NCBI GenBank assembly: GCA_009782405.1
Contig: WRJC01000012.1
Location: forward strand, 1-64,000
DNA: 64,000 bases
Direction of reading: 5' to 3'
DNA from: Oscillospiraceae bacterium
GTDB taxonomy: Bacteria; Bacillota_A; Clostridia; Oscillospirales; WRJC01
Positions within the stretch are counted from its first letter, which is position 1; each line of letters begins with the position of its first letter. The translations under genes were made by a program, and so were the position numbers. Positions 45,046 through 53,933 of this stretch are shown one piece after another. Below the pieces are notes generated by a model. It did no database searches and was not told the origin of the DNA. It saw only the letters and a program-made list of their open reading frames with translations.

Positions 45046-46299
45046 ATGAACGATCAGGAAAAGCAAAAAATGAAAAAGAAATACGCATTGGCGGGGGCGA
45101 GTTCCCGCGCATATCAGTCATATGTCGCGCCGCTTTTGGGCAAATACGCCGATACTGTGGAATTTGCGGGCATTTACGACGTAAATCCCGGCCGCTCGGA
45201 AATCATAAGCAAAAATTTTGGGAATATACCCGTTTACCTCGATTTTGACGAAATGCTGGAAAAAGAAAAGCCCGATGCGGTGATCGTCACGACGGTGGAC
45301 GCATACCACAGCGATTACGTCATACGCTCGATGGAATTCGGATGCGAAGTCGTCGTCGAAAAACCGCTGACTATAGACGCGGAGAAGTGCAGGGCCATAC
45401 TCGAAGCCGAAAAACAATTCGCCAAAAAGGTCACGGTCATTTTCAACCTCCGCTATACGCCTTTTGCGGGGAAATTGAAGGAACTTGTCTCGGGCGGGGC
45501 GGTCGGCGAGGTTTACAACGTGCATTTCGAATGGCTGCTCGACAGGGTGATGGCTTTCGGAGCGCATGGCGCGAGCTATTTCAGGAGATGGAATTCCCGC
45601 ATGGCAAAAAGCGGCGGCTTGTTGCTGCACAAGTGCACGCACCATTTCGATTTCGTAAATTGGCTCATAGGCGCAAATCCAAAAAAAGTATCGGCATTCG
45701 GAAAACTCAACGTCTACGGCAAAAACGGTGCCTACAGAGGCGAAAACTGCCGCAGGTGCGACCATGCGGAAGAATGCCCCTTTTATTGCAAGCTCAGTGA
45801 TTTTGAGCGGCAATTTTACGCCGAACAGGAAAAATACGACGGGTATTACAAAGACGGCTGCGTTTTTTCGGATGAAATAGACATATACGACACCGTTTCT
45901 CTGAATGTGCTGTATGACAAAGGGCAGACGATGTCATATTCGCTGAATGCGGCGGCGGCATACGAAGGCTGGCGGATGTCGATCAACGGCTCGAAAGGCA
46001 GACTCGAGGCTTTTTGCCCTTTCACCGGCTTCCAAAGCACAGGCGAGTGCGCCATAAAAATATTCGACTTGCGCGACAACATGACAGAGATCAAAGTCTC
46101 CGAACTTGCGGGAGACCACGGTGGGGCGGACGATATAATGCGCGATGAAATATTTGGCGGAGATAGGGGCAAAACAGATCCCTTAGGGCGCGCGGCGGGC
46201 ATTGCGGCAGGAGTGAATTCCCTGATGATAGGGGCAGCGGCGAATATTTCGATAAAACAGGGGACAATCGTCGATATCGACGAACTTCTAAAAAAATGA
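45046..46299 (+). CDS. Gfo/Idh/MocA-family oxidoreductase
   Basis: 417 residues from the ATG behind AGGAGGGG. The N-terminal Rossmann fold (KYALAGASSRAYQSYVAPLL) and the EKPLTIDAE motif with its catalytic Lys (about 100) identify the family of NAD(P)-dependent sugar or inositol dehydrogenases. A Cys-rich insert CRRCDHAEECPFYC (about 230-243) may bind a metal, as in a subgroup of these enzymes. Divergent from the GH2 gene, so probably it processes the released sugar. Confidence 0.85.
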   Translation: MNDQEKQKMKKKYALAGASSRAYQSYVAPLLGKYADTVEFAGIYDVNPGRSEIISKNFGNIPVYLDFDEMLEKEKPDAVIVTTVDAYHSDYVIRSMEFGCEVVVEKPLTIDAEKCRAILEAEKQFAKKVTVIFNLRYTPFAGKLKELVSGGAVGEVYNVHFEWLLDRVMAFGAHGASYFRRWNSRMAKSGGLLLHKCTHHFDFVNWLIGANPKKVSAFGKLNVYGKNGAYRGENCRRCDHAEECPFYCKLSDFERQFYAEQEKYDGYYKDGCVFSDEIDIYDTVSLNVLYDKGQTMSYSLNAAAAYEGWRMSINGSKGRLEAFCPFTGFQSTGECAIKIFDLRDNMTEIKVSELAGDHGGADDIMRDEIFGGDRGKTDPLGRAAGIAAGVNSLMIGAAANISIKQGTIVDIDELLKK

Positions 46300-46305
46300 A
46301 AAAAT

Positions 46306-47343
46306 TCATTTTTTGACGGCCACGATGATGTCCCTTTGTATGGACTGGTCCACCCTGTGTTCAAAACCCAGATAAATGGCATCGTTTTTGACGGTCAAGT
46401 TGTTGGCGGCAAAAATGTTTTCCATGTCTTTGCGCACAAGCACGTTGCAGTTCCAGGCCAGCGCGATGGCTCCGCCCACTTTCAAGACCTCAGACCACGG
46501 GGGAAGGCACGCATTCAGCAGTTCGGCGGGGTTTCTGGTCAATGAGGATTGTTTTTCGTTTGTCACGCTGCCGTGCTGTATGCCGTAGGGCAAATCCCCG
46601 ACGATGATGTCAAAAAAGTTTTTTTTGTAATATTTGTCCGCATACATGGAATTTCCCGCAATCAGCTCGATTGTTTTCGTGTTTTTTTCCTTGAATCCCT
46701 CTTTTGTTTTGGCCGCTGCAAAACTATGCCGGAAAGCCGTAAAAGATTTGTTGGGCCCGGAAAACCTGTTTTCGCCATATTCAAACTTGTATCTTGCCGT
46801 TTCCAAAAATTTCTTGACAAAATGGCTCGATTCTGTCACGATCTTTTCGCCTATCTCGATGCCGTATGCGTCAAATCCTTTGATCAGCGCTTCATACAGC
46901 GTGGTTCCCTTGCCCGCTACCGGGTCGAGCAGCTTGATTTCGCGCGAATTGTTTTGCGAATGGAAAGCGAGGTTGATCATCATCTTCGTGAAGATTTCGT
47001 TTGTTTTGCCGGTGTATTTCAAAATCGTGCCCATGCTTTCATCCACGAAATCGTCTTTGATTTTCGCGATCGGCTTGAAATACAATTCGCCGCCGATGGT
47101 TTCCATTTTGAACAGCGCGTAGAAAAAAGACAAATCGGATACCAGTGCTATGTCGGATTCGCATAGCTCATCGCTTGTCTGAAAAGTCAAATAGTCCAAG
47201 CCGAATATGTTTTGGCTTTCTGCGTTTTCATATTTGACCGATAATTTTTGGGCCGCGATGGCGAACTCGGAGATCGACAGCGCAATCGAAGCCTCGAAAT
47301 ATACCCTGTTGTGGCCCGGGTTGCATAAAATAGCGTAATTCAT
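46306..47343 (-). CDS. TRM11/UPF0020-like nucleic-acid methyltransferase
   Basis: 345 residues. Motif I LLDPVAGKGTTLYEALIKGF (about 135-155) and the catalytic GDLPYG (about 250) are those of N2-guanine/N6-adenine methyltransferases of the THUMP-linked RNA group. No THUMP domain is obvious in the N-terminal 120 residues. Probably an RNA methyltransferase, substrate unknown. Convergent with the oxidoreductase gene. Confidence 0.75.
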   Translation of the reverse strand: MNYAILCNPGHNRVYFEASIALSISEFAIAAQKLSVKYENAESQNIFGLDYLTFQTSDELCESDIALVSDLSFFYALFKMETIGGELYFKPIAKIKDDFVDESMGTILKYTGKTNEIFTKMMINLAFHSQNNSREIKLLDPVAGKGTTLYEALIKGFDAYGIEIGEKIVTESSHFVKKFLETARYKFEYGENRFSGPNKSFTAFRHSFAAAKTKEGFKEKNTKTIELIAGNSMYADKYYKKNFFDIIVGDLPYGIQHGSVTNEKQSSLTRNPAELLNACLPPWSEVLKVGGAIALAWNCNVLVRKDMENIFAANNLTVKNDAIYLGFEHRVDQSIQRDIIVAVKK

Positions 47344-47380
47344 CTGTTATTGTTTCGCCCCCGAATTTTTCAACTTATTT

Positions 47381-48502
47381 TTACCAGTCCTGCACGGTGC
47401 CGTCTTCCCTGCGCCAATGGGGGTGTTCGTATGTGGCATAAGGCTGGCATTTTTCTTCGTTGAGCCAAACGCCGAGCCCCGGCGAGTTTCCAAGCGTGAA
47501 AAAACCGTCTTTGTACTGGGCGTCCATTTCAAGATGCGCCCCGATGTCCCCGTAGAGCCCGCATTCCTGCATGAAAAAATTGGGAGTGGCCAAATCCGTC
47601 TGGAAAGCGGCCATCATGCCCACCGCGCTGGGCAATCCATGGGGCACCATCTCCATATAGTGGGTTTCGCCGTAGGCGGCAATTTTGCGCATGGAGCTGA
47701 TTCCGCCGCAATTGCAAATGTCGGTGCGCAAATAGTCGATGAGATCCTCCTCCACTAACGTTTTGTAGTCCCAGACCCCGCCGAATTTTTCTCCGGTGCC
47801 CAGCGGCGCGGTAGTTTGCCGGCGCAAAATCCGGAAGCTCTCGGGGCTGTCAGACCGGATCGGATCCTCCACGAAAACGGGCGAATACTCGGCGATGGCG
47901 TTGATGAGTTCTATCGCGCGGGCGGGGGAGAGGCGCGTGTGGCATTCGAAAATGATTTCGATTTCGTCGCCCACTGCGGCGCGAAGCGCTTTCATATGTT
48001 TTGCGCTCAGCCTCACTTGCGTTCCAGGTTCATAATACCCGCCTTCTTTCACGTTTGCGTCGTGAGGGCATATGCGCAGCACGGTAAACCCGCGCTTTAA
48101 AGTCTGCTCGGCATTGCGGCAAAGCTCGTCCGGGGTTTTTCCCCCGCAGTGGCAGTACACGCGGATCTTGTCCCTGCACCTGCCGCCGAGCAGATTGTAC
48201 ACCGGCGTGTTCAGCGCTTTGCCTTTTATGTCCCACAGCGCCATGTCCACAGCGGACAAAGCCGACATCAGCACCGGCCCGCCCCGCCAGAAAGTGCCCC
48301 TGAATATGTCCTGCCATATGTGCTCGATGTCAAAAGGGTTGAGCCCGCAGACCACGGGTTCTATCGCTTCGATGACTGCGGCCACTGCCGCTTCGCGCGA
48401 GTTGAGCGTGCCCTCTCCTATGCCGTGCACGCCTTCGTCGGTCTCGACTTTGGCGTATATGTTATGCCCCGAAAAAATGCGTTTCACTGCTGTTATTTTC
48501 AT
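47381..48502 (-). CDS. Enolase-superfamily sugar-acid dehydratase (mandelate racemase/galactonate dehydratase group)
   Basis: 373 residues. The barrel carries the three metal ligands in order: Glu in IIFECHTRLSP (about 187), Glu in FVEDPI (about 211) and Glu in GTGEKF (about 237). A catalytic-type His lies in VPHGLPSAVG (about 286). Residues 1-110 form the capping domain. Such enzymes dehydrate aldonic acids (galactonate, mannonate, rhamnonate, fuconate) to 2-keto-3-deoxy acids. The first ligand context CHTR differs from the more usual FHGR. It follows an SDR and an aldolase gene on the same strand. Confidence 0.85.
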   Translation of the reverse strand: MKITAVKRIFSGHNIYAKVETDEGVHGIGEGTLNSREAAVAAVIEAIEPVVCGLNPFDIEHIWQDIFRGTFWRGGPVLMSALSAVDMALWDIKGKALNTPVYNLLGGRCRDKIRVYCHCGGKTPDELCRNAEQTLKRGFTVLRICPHDANVKEGGYYEPGTQVRLSAKHMKALRAAVGDEIEIIFECHTRLSPARAIELINAIAEYSPVFVEDPIRSDSPESFRILRRQTTAPLGTGEKFGGVWDYKTLVEEDLIDYLRTDICNCGGISSMRKIAAYGETHYMEMVPHGLPSAVGMMAAFQTDLATPNFFMQECGLYGDIGAHLEMDAQYKDGFFTLGNSPGLGVWLNEEKCQPYATYEHPHWRREDGTVQDW

Positions 48503-48576
48503 ATTTTACCTCTTATTTATTTCGTTACATTACCGATTGGCGTGAACTGTATGTGAACGCGGAGCGTTCACATTCG
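48503..48576. promoter_or_regulatory. Short gap with 8-bp stem hairpin, possible operator or attenuator
   Basis: GTGAACGC (48553-48560) and GCGTTCAC (48564-48571) pair around GGA. A further GTGAACT-like word lies at about 48542. The gap separates the SDR gene from the dehydratase gene. Confidence 0.5.
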
Positions 48577-49425
48577 TTACACGTTACCCCTTTCTTTTTC
48601 CAAAACCGATTTTCGCCGCTCGGGCAAATCCTCCGGCAGCCAATTGTGCGGCAAATCCATGATCACGGGCAGCCTCGCCCCGCCGTCGGCCACTATCTCC
48701 GAGCCTGTTATATATACCGCATCGTCGGAGGCCAAAAACGCCACAATGCCCGCCACCTGATCCGGCACCGCATAGCTGCCCAAGGGTATCACCGCCCCAT
48801 ATTTCTTTTTGTGTTTGTCCCTTCCCGAATTTCGCGGATTTTCGAGCCAGCCCGTGTCCACGAGCCCCGGCGCCAGCGCGTTTACCCGGATATTGTAGCG
48901 GCCAAGCTCCATTGCCATATGCTTCGTGAGTTTGCCCACCGCCGCTTTTATGCTGCCGTAGACCGAATTGCCGTCAAAATTTGCGATTCCCTGGTTGGAC
49001 GAGATATTCACGATGCAGCCTTCGCAGTTTTGCCTGATCATATATTTGGCCGCCCGCTGCGCCATGAAATATACCCCGCGCAAATCGGTATTTGTCACTT
49101 TTTCAAAAAGTTCGGGCGTAGTTTCCAAAAAAGAACTTCCCATGGTGACCCCCGCATTGTTGACGAGCAAATCCAATCGGGGGTAATGCGCTTCATAAGC
49201 GTCGAAGGCCGCATTGAGCTGCGCGAGATCCGACATGTCGGCGCAAAATATTTCGGTTTCGGAACCCATTTCCAAAAGGGTTTTTTGCGCTTCAATGGCT
49301 CCTTCTTTTGAATTGCGGTAAGTGAGAGCCACGTTGTAGCCTTCTTTTCCAAGGCGCAAGGCCACCGCCCGCCCTATGCCTCGTCCCCCGCCTGTGACAA
49401 GCGCGTATTTTTTTCTCTCCACCAT
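48577..49425 (-). CDS. Short-chain dehydrogenase/reductase
   Basis: 282 residues. TGGGRGIGRAVALRLG (cofactor site), DLLVNNAGVT, catalytic Ser in IVNISSNQG and VYGSIKAAV (YxxxK) are all present, so it should be active. Its ATG directly abuts the stop of the aldolase gene, indicating translational coupling. In sugar-acid pathways such SDRs oxidise the sugar or the 2-keto-3-deoxy acid. The C-terminal tail (about 250-282) is longer than in FabG. Confidence 0.85.
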   Translation of the reverse strand: MVERKKYALVTGGGRGIGRAVALRLGKEGYNVALTYRNSKEGAIEAQKTLLEMGSETEIFCADMSDLAQLNAAFDAYEAHYPRLDLLVNNAGVTMGSSFLETTPELFEKVTNTDLRGVYFMAQRAAKYMIRQNCEGCIVNISSNQGIANFDGNSVYGSIKAAVGKLTKHMAMELGRYNIRVNALAPGLVDTGWLENPRNSGRDKHKKKYGAVIPLGSYAVPDQVAGIVAFLASDDAVYITGSEIVADGGARLPVIMDLPHNWLPEDLPERRKSVLEKERGNV

Positions 49426-50199
49426 TTATTTTTCTCCTTTGAGCATTTTTGCAAGATCTTTGATCGCGTCGTAGAATATGCCCACATCTACCGAATACGA
49501 TATGTATTTTACCCCTTTTTCGATCCATTTCGCGGCGCTTTCCGGGGTGTCGGCGAAAGTTCCCGCCGTTATTCCTTTCTTTTCGCAGCGCATGGCTATC
49601 TCGAGCATTTTTTCCTCGACTGCCGGGTGGCTAACCTGCCCGGGCAATCCCAGCGACTGCGAAAGGTCGTAGGGCCCGACGAATATGACGTCAATGCCGG
49701 CAACTTCCAATATCCCGTCGATATTGTCAATGCCTTCTTTGCCCTCTATCTGCAGTATTGCGATCGATTTGTTTGCCTCGGAGAAATATTCGAACCTGTC
49801 CTTTGCCGAATAGTTTGCCGCCCGGACGAACCTGCAGACGCCGCGGTGGCCCTCCGGGTGAAATTTCATTTTGGCGATTGCGGCTTTTGCTTCGTCTTTT
49901 GTTCCTATCTGCGGGATCTGGAGCCCGCCCGCCCCGATGTCGAGCGCCTCGCCGATGACAAAATCGCCGCCTTCTTTTACGCGCACAATCGGGAAAATCC
50001 CCGAAACTTCGGCGGCGCGTATCAAATTTTGGGCGGTTTGTATCGTGTTTGGGCCGTGTTCCAAATCGATTATGACATAGTCGAGCCCCGCATATCCCAT
50101 AACTTCGACAAAAGCGGGGTCGCTTGTCTTTGAAAATATCCCGACAGCGCGTGTTTTGAGTTTTTCCCTGAAATTCTCGGTCATTATCGCCTTTTGCAT
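49426..50199 (-). CDS. HpcH/HpaI-family class II aldolase
   Basis: 257 residues from the ATG at 50199, which follows GGAGGGAG; the ORF extends five codons upstream to a TTG. Signatures: GLDYVIIDLEHGPNTIQTAQ (His of the active site), PIVRVKEGGDFVIGEALDIG, ILQIEGKEGIDNIDGIL (metal Glu) and IFVGPYDLSQSLGLPGQ (metal Asp). The family cleaves 2-keto-3-deoxy sugar acids to pyruvate and an aldehyde. Next to an SDR and a dehydratase it completes a non-phosphorylative sugar-acid route. Confidence 0.88.
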   Translation of the reverse strand: MQKAIMTENFREKLKTRAVGIFSKTSDPAFVEVMGYAGLDYVIIDLEHGPNTIQTAQNLIRAAEVSGIFPIVRVKEGGDFVIGEALDIGAGGLQIPQIGTKDEAKAAIAKMKFHPEGHRGVCRFVRAANYSAKDRFEYFSEANKSIAILQIEGKEGIDNIDGILEVAGIDVIFVGPYDLSQSLGLPGQVSHPAVEEKMLEIAMRCEKKGITAGTFADTPESAAKWIEKGVKYISYSVDVGIFYDAIKDLAKMLKGEK

Positions 50200-50216
50200 A
50201 ATTACTCCCTCCAAAT

Positions 50217-50867
50217 TTATCCAAACAAGCCCGCTTTTTTCCAGCCGCAGGCCGCAAGGTATTCGCGTATCGGCGCTTTTAAGGCAGTGCTGTCGAATTT
50301 AAATCCGACAAAACCCACTTCGCCGGTTTGGTTGTTTTGCCCCATTCCGAATTGTATCGATTTCCGGTTTGAATTGCCGATGAAAGTGCTCGAAGAAGAA
50401 CCGAAACCCACTTTGCCGCTGCGCGTTTTTACACCCGCCGATTTGTTTTCGTTCTTGTCCGATTCGCTGTATTTTCCGTTGTTGTTCAATGTGGCGGCGA
50501 AAGTGAAAGCTTTTGTTTCCTCGTTTATTTCATGCGGAGAAAAGAAAGTCGCATCCATCCATTTCCAGCGCGCCACAATCGAATCGCCCTCGACTGTCAC
50601 TTCCCAAGGTTGTCCCGGATTATTTAAAGCCACCGGAGCGTCCATCAGCACTTTTTGCTTTTCGCTGTAAGCGTATACGGGCGCGGCCGCGTAAGGAGCC
50701 TGCTGTGCGAATGGTTGCTGGAATTGTTGTTGGGGCTGCTGGATCGGCGGCGGCATTTGGGCTGCCGGAACCGGGGGCGGCAGATCTTCGATTTTCGCCC
50801 CGCAATATTTGCAAAACTTTTTGTCTTCCATCACCTGCGAACCGCAGTTCGCGCAAAATTTCGCCAT
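50217..50867 (-). CDS. Zinc-ribbon protein with proline/glutamine linker
   Basis: 216 residues starting MAKFCANCGSQV. Two CxxC pairs (CANC, CKYC) form an N-terminal zinc ribbon, followed by a Pro/Gln linker (about 27-60) and a C-terminal beta-rich domain (about 75-216) of unknown function. No transmembrane segment. Has its own consensus promoter. The stop is 18 bp before the aldolase gene on the same strand, so read-through transcription is possible but a functional link is doubtful. Confidence 0.7.
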   Translation of the reverse strand: MAKFCANCGSQVMEDKKFCKYCGAKIEDLPPPVPAAQMPPPIQQPQQQFQQPFAQQAPYAAAPVYAYSEKQKVLMDAPVALNNPGQPWEVTVEGDSIVARWKWMDATFFSPHEINEETKAFTFAATLNNNGKYSESDKNENKSAGVKTRSGKVGFGSSSSTFIGNSNRKSIQFGMGQNNQTGEVGFVGFKFDSTALKAPIREYLAACGWKKAGLFG

Positions 50868-50909
50868 AAATTTTCGCCTTCCTTTCAAAAAATTTTGTTC
50901 CTTGCCCAT

Positions 50910-50994
50910 ATTCTATCACAAAGAAATAGGGCTGTCAAGGGGAAAATTTGTTTTGGGCGCGGTTGTTGACAAACGGAAGAAAAGGTCGTATAAT
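50910..50994. promoter_or_regulatory. Divergent sigma-A promoters for the zinc-ribbon and AraC genes
   Basis: Minus: TTGACA (50938-50933), 17 bp, TAGAAT (50915-50910). Plus: TTGACA (50966-50971), 17 bp, TATAAT (50989-50994). Confidence 0.85.
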
Positions 50995-51066
50995 ACAGGG
51001 AATTTAGCAATCACGGTCGAGCGTGGGGGGAGGCTTTTTGGTATGCTTATCTTGGAGGCTGGAAAG

Positions 51067-51969
51067 ATGGAATTATCGGATAAAATCAATGCCGTAATCA
51101 AAATGCAAAAATACATCGACGCTCACTTTGATGAAGAGATCACCTTGGATGATTTGAGTTATGCTGCCGGTTACAGCAAATACCACGCAATGCGCATATT
51201 CAAGGAGCTTACGGGCAAAACGCCATTTGAATCAATCCGCGCGCTGAGGCTTACAAAAGCGGCGCAGACTCTGCGCGATTCAGATGAAAAAGTGGTTGAT
51301 GTAGCATTGGACAACGGATTTGAGTCCCACGACGGATTTACGCGGGCTTTTGCGCGGCAGTTTGACGTCACTCCGCAAAAATACCGGCGCGAAACTCTGG
51401 CTGTGAGATACTATGTCCAATATCCCATCGAAGCCTACTACATATTGAAAGAAGGCGCGGAAATTATGCCAAAAGAACCGATAAAAAGAACCATGGCCGT
51501 CACAGCGCTGGAACGCCCCGCAAGAAAGCTGATCCTGGTGCGTTCCGTAAAAGCGACCGAATATTTCTCGTTTTGCGAGGAGGTTGGGTGCGATTGGGAG
51601 GGGATTTTCAACAGCATCCCCGAAAAATTCGATACCCCAGCCTTGCTTACCCTCCCTCAAAATCTGATAAAACTCGGAACCGGAAACACAGCCTCCGGCG
51701 TGGAAGTGCCGCCGGAGTACAATAAACCCGTTCCAAACGGGTGCGACGTTATCGAATTGCCCCCTTGCATCATGCTGCACTTTCAAGGGGCGCCCTTCGA
51801 AGACGAAAACGATTTCGGCGAGGCGATAGGGACATTATGGGAAATAATGGCATCCTATGACCCGGCGATATACGGATGGCAGTACGCGCCGGAGCTCGCC
51901 CCGTATTTCAACTTCGGGGCAGCGGCCAAAACAGGCGCGCGAATGGCGCGGCCGGTGCGGAAAATGTGA
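51067..51969 (+). CDS. AraC-family regulator with GyrI-like effector domain
   Basis: 300 residues. The N-terminal AraC/XylS double helix-turn-helix (about 10-105: LDDLSYAAGYSKYHAMRIFK, then VVDVALDNGFESHDGFTRAF) is followed by a GyrI-like small-molecule binding domain (about 140-295). This domain order is typical of Rob/BltR-like activators responding to lipophilic compounds. The ATG at 51067 is preceded by GGAGG at a long spacing; the longer frame upstream of the promoter is excluded. A strong terminator follows. Confidence 0.85.
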   Translation: MELSDKINAVIKMQKYIDAHFDEEITLDDLSYAAGYSKYHAMRIFKELTGKTPFESIRALRLTKAAQTLRDSDEKVVDVALDNGFESHDGFTRAFARQFDVTPQKYRRETLAVRYYVQYPIEAYYILKEGAEIMPKEPIKRTMAVTALERPARKLILVRSVKATEYFSFCEEVGCDWEGIFNSIPEKFDTPALLTLPQNLIKLGTGNTASGVEVPPEYNKPVPNGCDVIELPPCIMLHFQGAPFEDENDFGEAIGTLWEIMASYDPAIYGWQYAPELAPYFNFGAAAKTGARMARPVRKM

Positions 51970-51984
51970 AAATGGCATAGCAAA

Positions 51985-52018
51985 AAGCCGCTGAACGGGA
52001 TTTCCCGTTCAGCGGCTT
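51985..52018 (+). terminator. Rho-independent terminator after the AraC gene
   Basis: A 16-bp perfect stem (left arm AAGCCGCTGAACGGGA) with a two-base loop, so the tip bases are probably unpaired. It is followed by GATTCTTT. Confidence 0.85.
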
Positions 52019-52061
52019 GATTCTTTGCAAATCGCGTTCATGAAAAATTTACATAACTCGG

Positions 52062-52090
52062 TTGCGTTAGTGCGCGTATGCGTATATAAT
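52062..52090 (+). promoter_or_regulatory. Promoter of the membrane-protein gene with repeat in its spacer
   Basis: TTGCGT (52062-52067), 17 bp, TATAAT (52085-52090). The spacer carries TGCGCGTATGCG, also found at 52650-52661. Confidence 0.7.
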
Positions 52091-52159
52091 ATTATCGTCG
52101 TTTGAAAAAATGGCGAGCGTTTTAACCGGCTGTCGCCGCCCCGAGAAGGAGGGTGCGCT

Positions 52160-52636
52160 GTGAACAAGGAACTGAAAGCCTATTTTTGCATTCAGGCAAA
52201 GATTGCCGCCGCCTTTAACTTTTTTATAAACGGAATGATCGCGTCCATGATTTATCACGCGGCAAATGAAGTGCCGACTGACGTTATCAGTATCGGTATC
52301 GACCTTGCGATCACTTGCCTATTTACCTCGACAATTACCGCGTACGTCATACGGCACGGCCTGAAATCCACAGGGACGGCCGGAGTCCTGCCGCCCGCGA
52401 ACGGCTTTGTCCGTTTCCTGGCGAAGCTGTTCCGCTTTCCGCTGGGCTTTGGCATACTGACGGGATTGGCCGCAGCCGCCGCGCTGTTTGCCATTGCCGC
52501 GCCGGCATTTGCCCTGCTGAATATCACATCGCTCCCATTTTACCTGTATGTGCTGCTGAAATCTTTTTTCTCTTTGGTGTTCGGCGCGGGCATCACAATA
52601 TTTTCGATGTACGCCGGCATATGCAAAACCAAATAA
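52160..52636 (+). CDS. Small four-helix membrane protein
   Basis: 158 residues starting with GTG behind AAGGAGG. Four hydrophobic segments (about 15-35, 45-65, 93-118 and 125-152) with little outside them. Resembles DUF2798-type small membrane proteins in size only; no family could be assigned. Shares a promoter-proximal repeat with the downstream regulator gene, suggesting joint control. Confidence 0.6.
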   Translation: MNKELKAYFCIQAKIAAAFNFFINGMIASMIYHAANEVPTDVISIGIDLAITCLFTSTITAYVIRHGLKSTGTAGVLPPANGFVRFLAKLFRFPLGFGILTGLAAAAALFAIAAPAFALLNITSLPFYLYVLLKSFFSLVFGAGITIFSMYAGICKTK

Positions 52637-52647
52637 TTATGAAGACC

Positions 52648-52666
52648 ATGCGCGTATGCGCATATA
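52648..52666 (+). promoter_or_regulatory. 16-bp inverted repeat upstream of the HTH regulator gene
   Basis: ATGCGC-GTAT-GCGCAT followed at once by ATATAAAA, a possible -10. A closely similar half-degenerate copy is at 52070-52087 within another promoter. Likely a regulator-binding site. Confidence 0.6.
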
Positions 52667-52706
52667 AAAAGCAAGGGCAAGTTTTGAGAACGGAGGCTCC
52701 TGTAAT

Positions 52707-53897
52707 ATGGACTATATATCAGTCCGTCAAGCCGCTGAAAAATGGGGCGTGTCTGTTAGACAAGTTCAGGCGCTGCTAAAGGATAACCGTATTGAAGGCG
52801 CGGCTCGTTTGGGAAATCGCGTTTGGTCTATTCCCGCCGATGCGAAAAAGCCCGGCGACCCGCGCTCTGAAAAGAAAACGCCGCAAAATGACTTTAAATC
52901 CGACTTTGCGCATATCGTTTCGGCTGTTTTTGTACTTTCGCCGCGGGATAATCCCGAAAGTATTCTGGATAGCATAAAAGAGAAAAGAATCCGGCGTATG
53001 GCCGAGGCTACGTTTGCCCATTTTCGCGGTGATTTTACGCAGGCGATAGAATACTATAAGCAAAACGAAGGAGACGACGCAATTAAGCTTTATTCCTCCG
53101 GGCTCGCAATAGCGGCCGCGATGAGCACAGGGGATTATTCCTTTTATACAGAAGTCGAAACCTTTCTCAAAAATATAATCGGAGCGAATATAAGCGATGA
53201 AATAACCGTTTATGCGGAATCATCGTTATCCATCGCCTATTTAGGGGCGATAGCGCCCAATATGGTTCCCGAGTGGCTGAAAATGGGGGACTTTTCCTCG
53301 CTCCCGCCCCAAGTAATGCCTGATACGGTATTCAAGCGCGCGGTATATCTGAAGTGCATCGGGAAATATGAAGCCTTGATCAACGTAGCGAAGACCTCGC
53401 TGGCTTTTTTTGATTCGCCGCGGGAACAATCCATTCCCGGTATTTTTATGCGCTTGCTGTGCGCCTTTGCCTATTTTGCCATCGGCCGCGCGGAGGAGGC
53501 AAAGAATTGGCTGCTGGACGCCATGGACATGGCCCTGCCCCACGGCTTTATCACGCCATTTTCGGAATATATCACTCAGTTTGGCGGTTTGATGGATCAG
53601 TGCCTTATGCAAAAATACCCGGAATACTACGACGCTGTGGTCAGTCAGGCGAAACGCACGCTTGGGAATTGGATTTCTTTCCACAACCATTTCACAAAAG
53701 ACAATATTATGTCCATTTTGTCGCTGCGGGACGCCCAGATAGCCCTGCTTGTGGCACGGGGCGTGCCTTATAAGCAAATCGCGGAGCAGTTTCATATGTC
53801 GGTCGGAACTCTTTGCAATCAAGTGCAAATAATTTATGACAAATTGATGATAACAAAAAAGCCCCGCCGACAGGAACTCGTGAAATACATTCTTTAA
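52707..53897 (+). CDS. HTH regulator with N-terminal excisionase-type and C-terminal LuxR-type domains
   Basis: 396 residues. The N-terminus DYISVRQAAEKWGVSVRQVQ to RVWSIPADAKKP (1-47) is an HTH_17/excisionase-type fold. The middle (about 70-330) is helical with TPR-like character (AEATFAHFRGDFTQAIEYY). The C-terminus DAQIALLVARGVPYKQIAEQ with HMSVGTLCNQVQIIYDKL (about 335-385) is a LuxR/GerE-type HTH. This build is seen in one-component regulators of Clostridia. It lies directly before the giant surface-protein gene and after the small membrane protein gene, and may control both. Confidence 0.75.
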   Translation: MDYISVRQAAEKWGVSVRQVQALLKDNRIEGAARLGNRVWSIPADAKKPGDPRSEKKTPQNDFKSDFAHIVSAVFVLSPRDNPESILDSIKEKRIRRMAEATFAHFRGDFTQAIEYYKQNEGDDAIKLYSSGLAIAAAMSTGDYSFYTEVETFLKNIIGANISDEITVYAESSLSIAYLGAIAPNMVPEWLKMGDFSSLPPQVMPDTVFKRAVYLKCIGKYEALINVAKTSLAFFDSPREQSIPGIFMRLLCAFAYFAIGRAEEAKNWLLDAMDMALPHGFITPFSEYITQFGGLMDQCLMQKYPEYYDAVVSQAKRTLGNWISFHNHFTKDNIMSILSLRDAQIALLVARGVPYKQIAEQFHMSVGTLCNQVQIIYDKLMITKKPRRQELVKYIL

Positions 53898-53933
53898 ACA
53901 AAAAAAAGTGAAGTTTTGACCATCAAACTGCAC

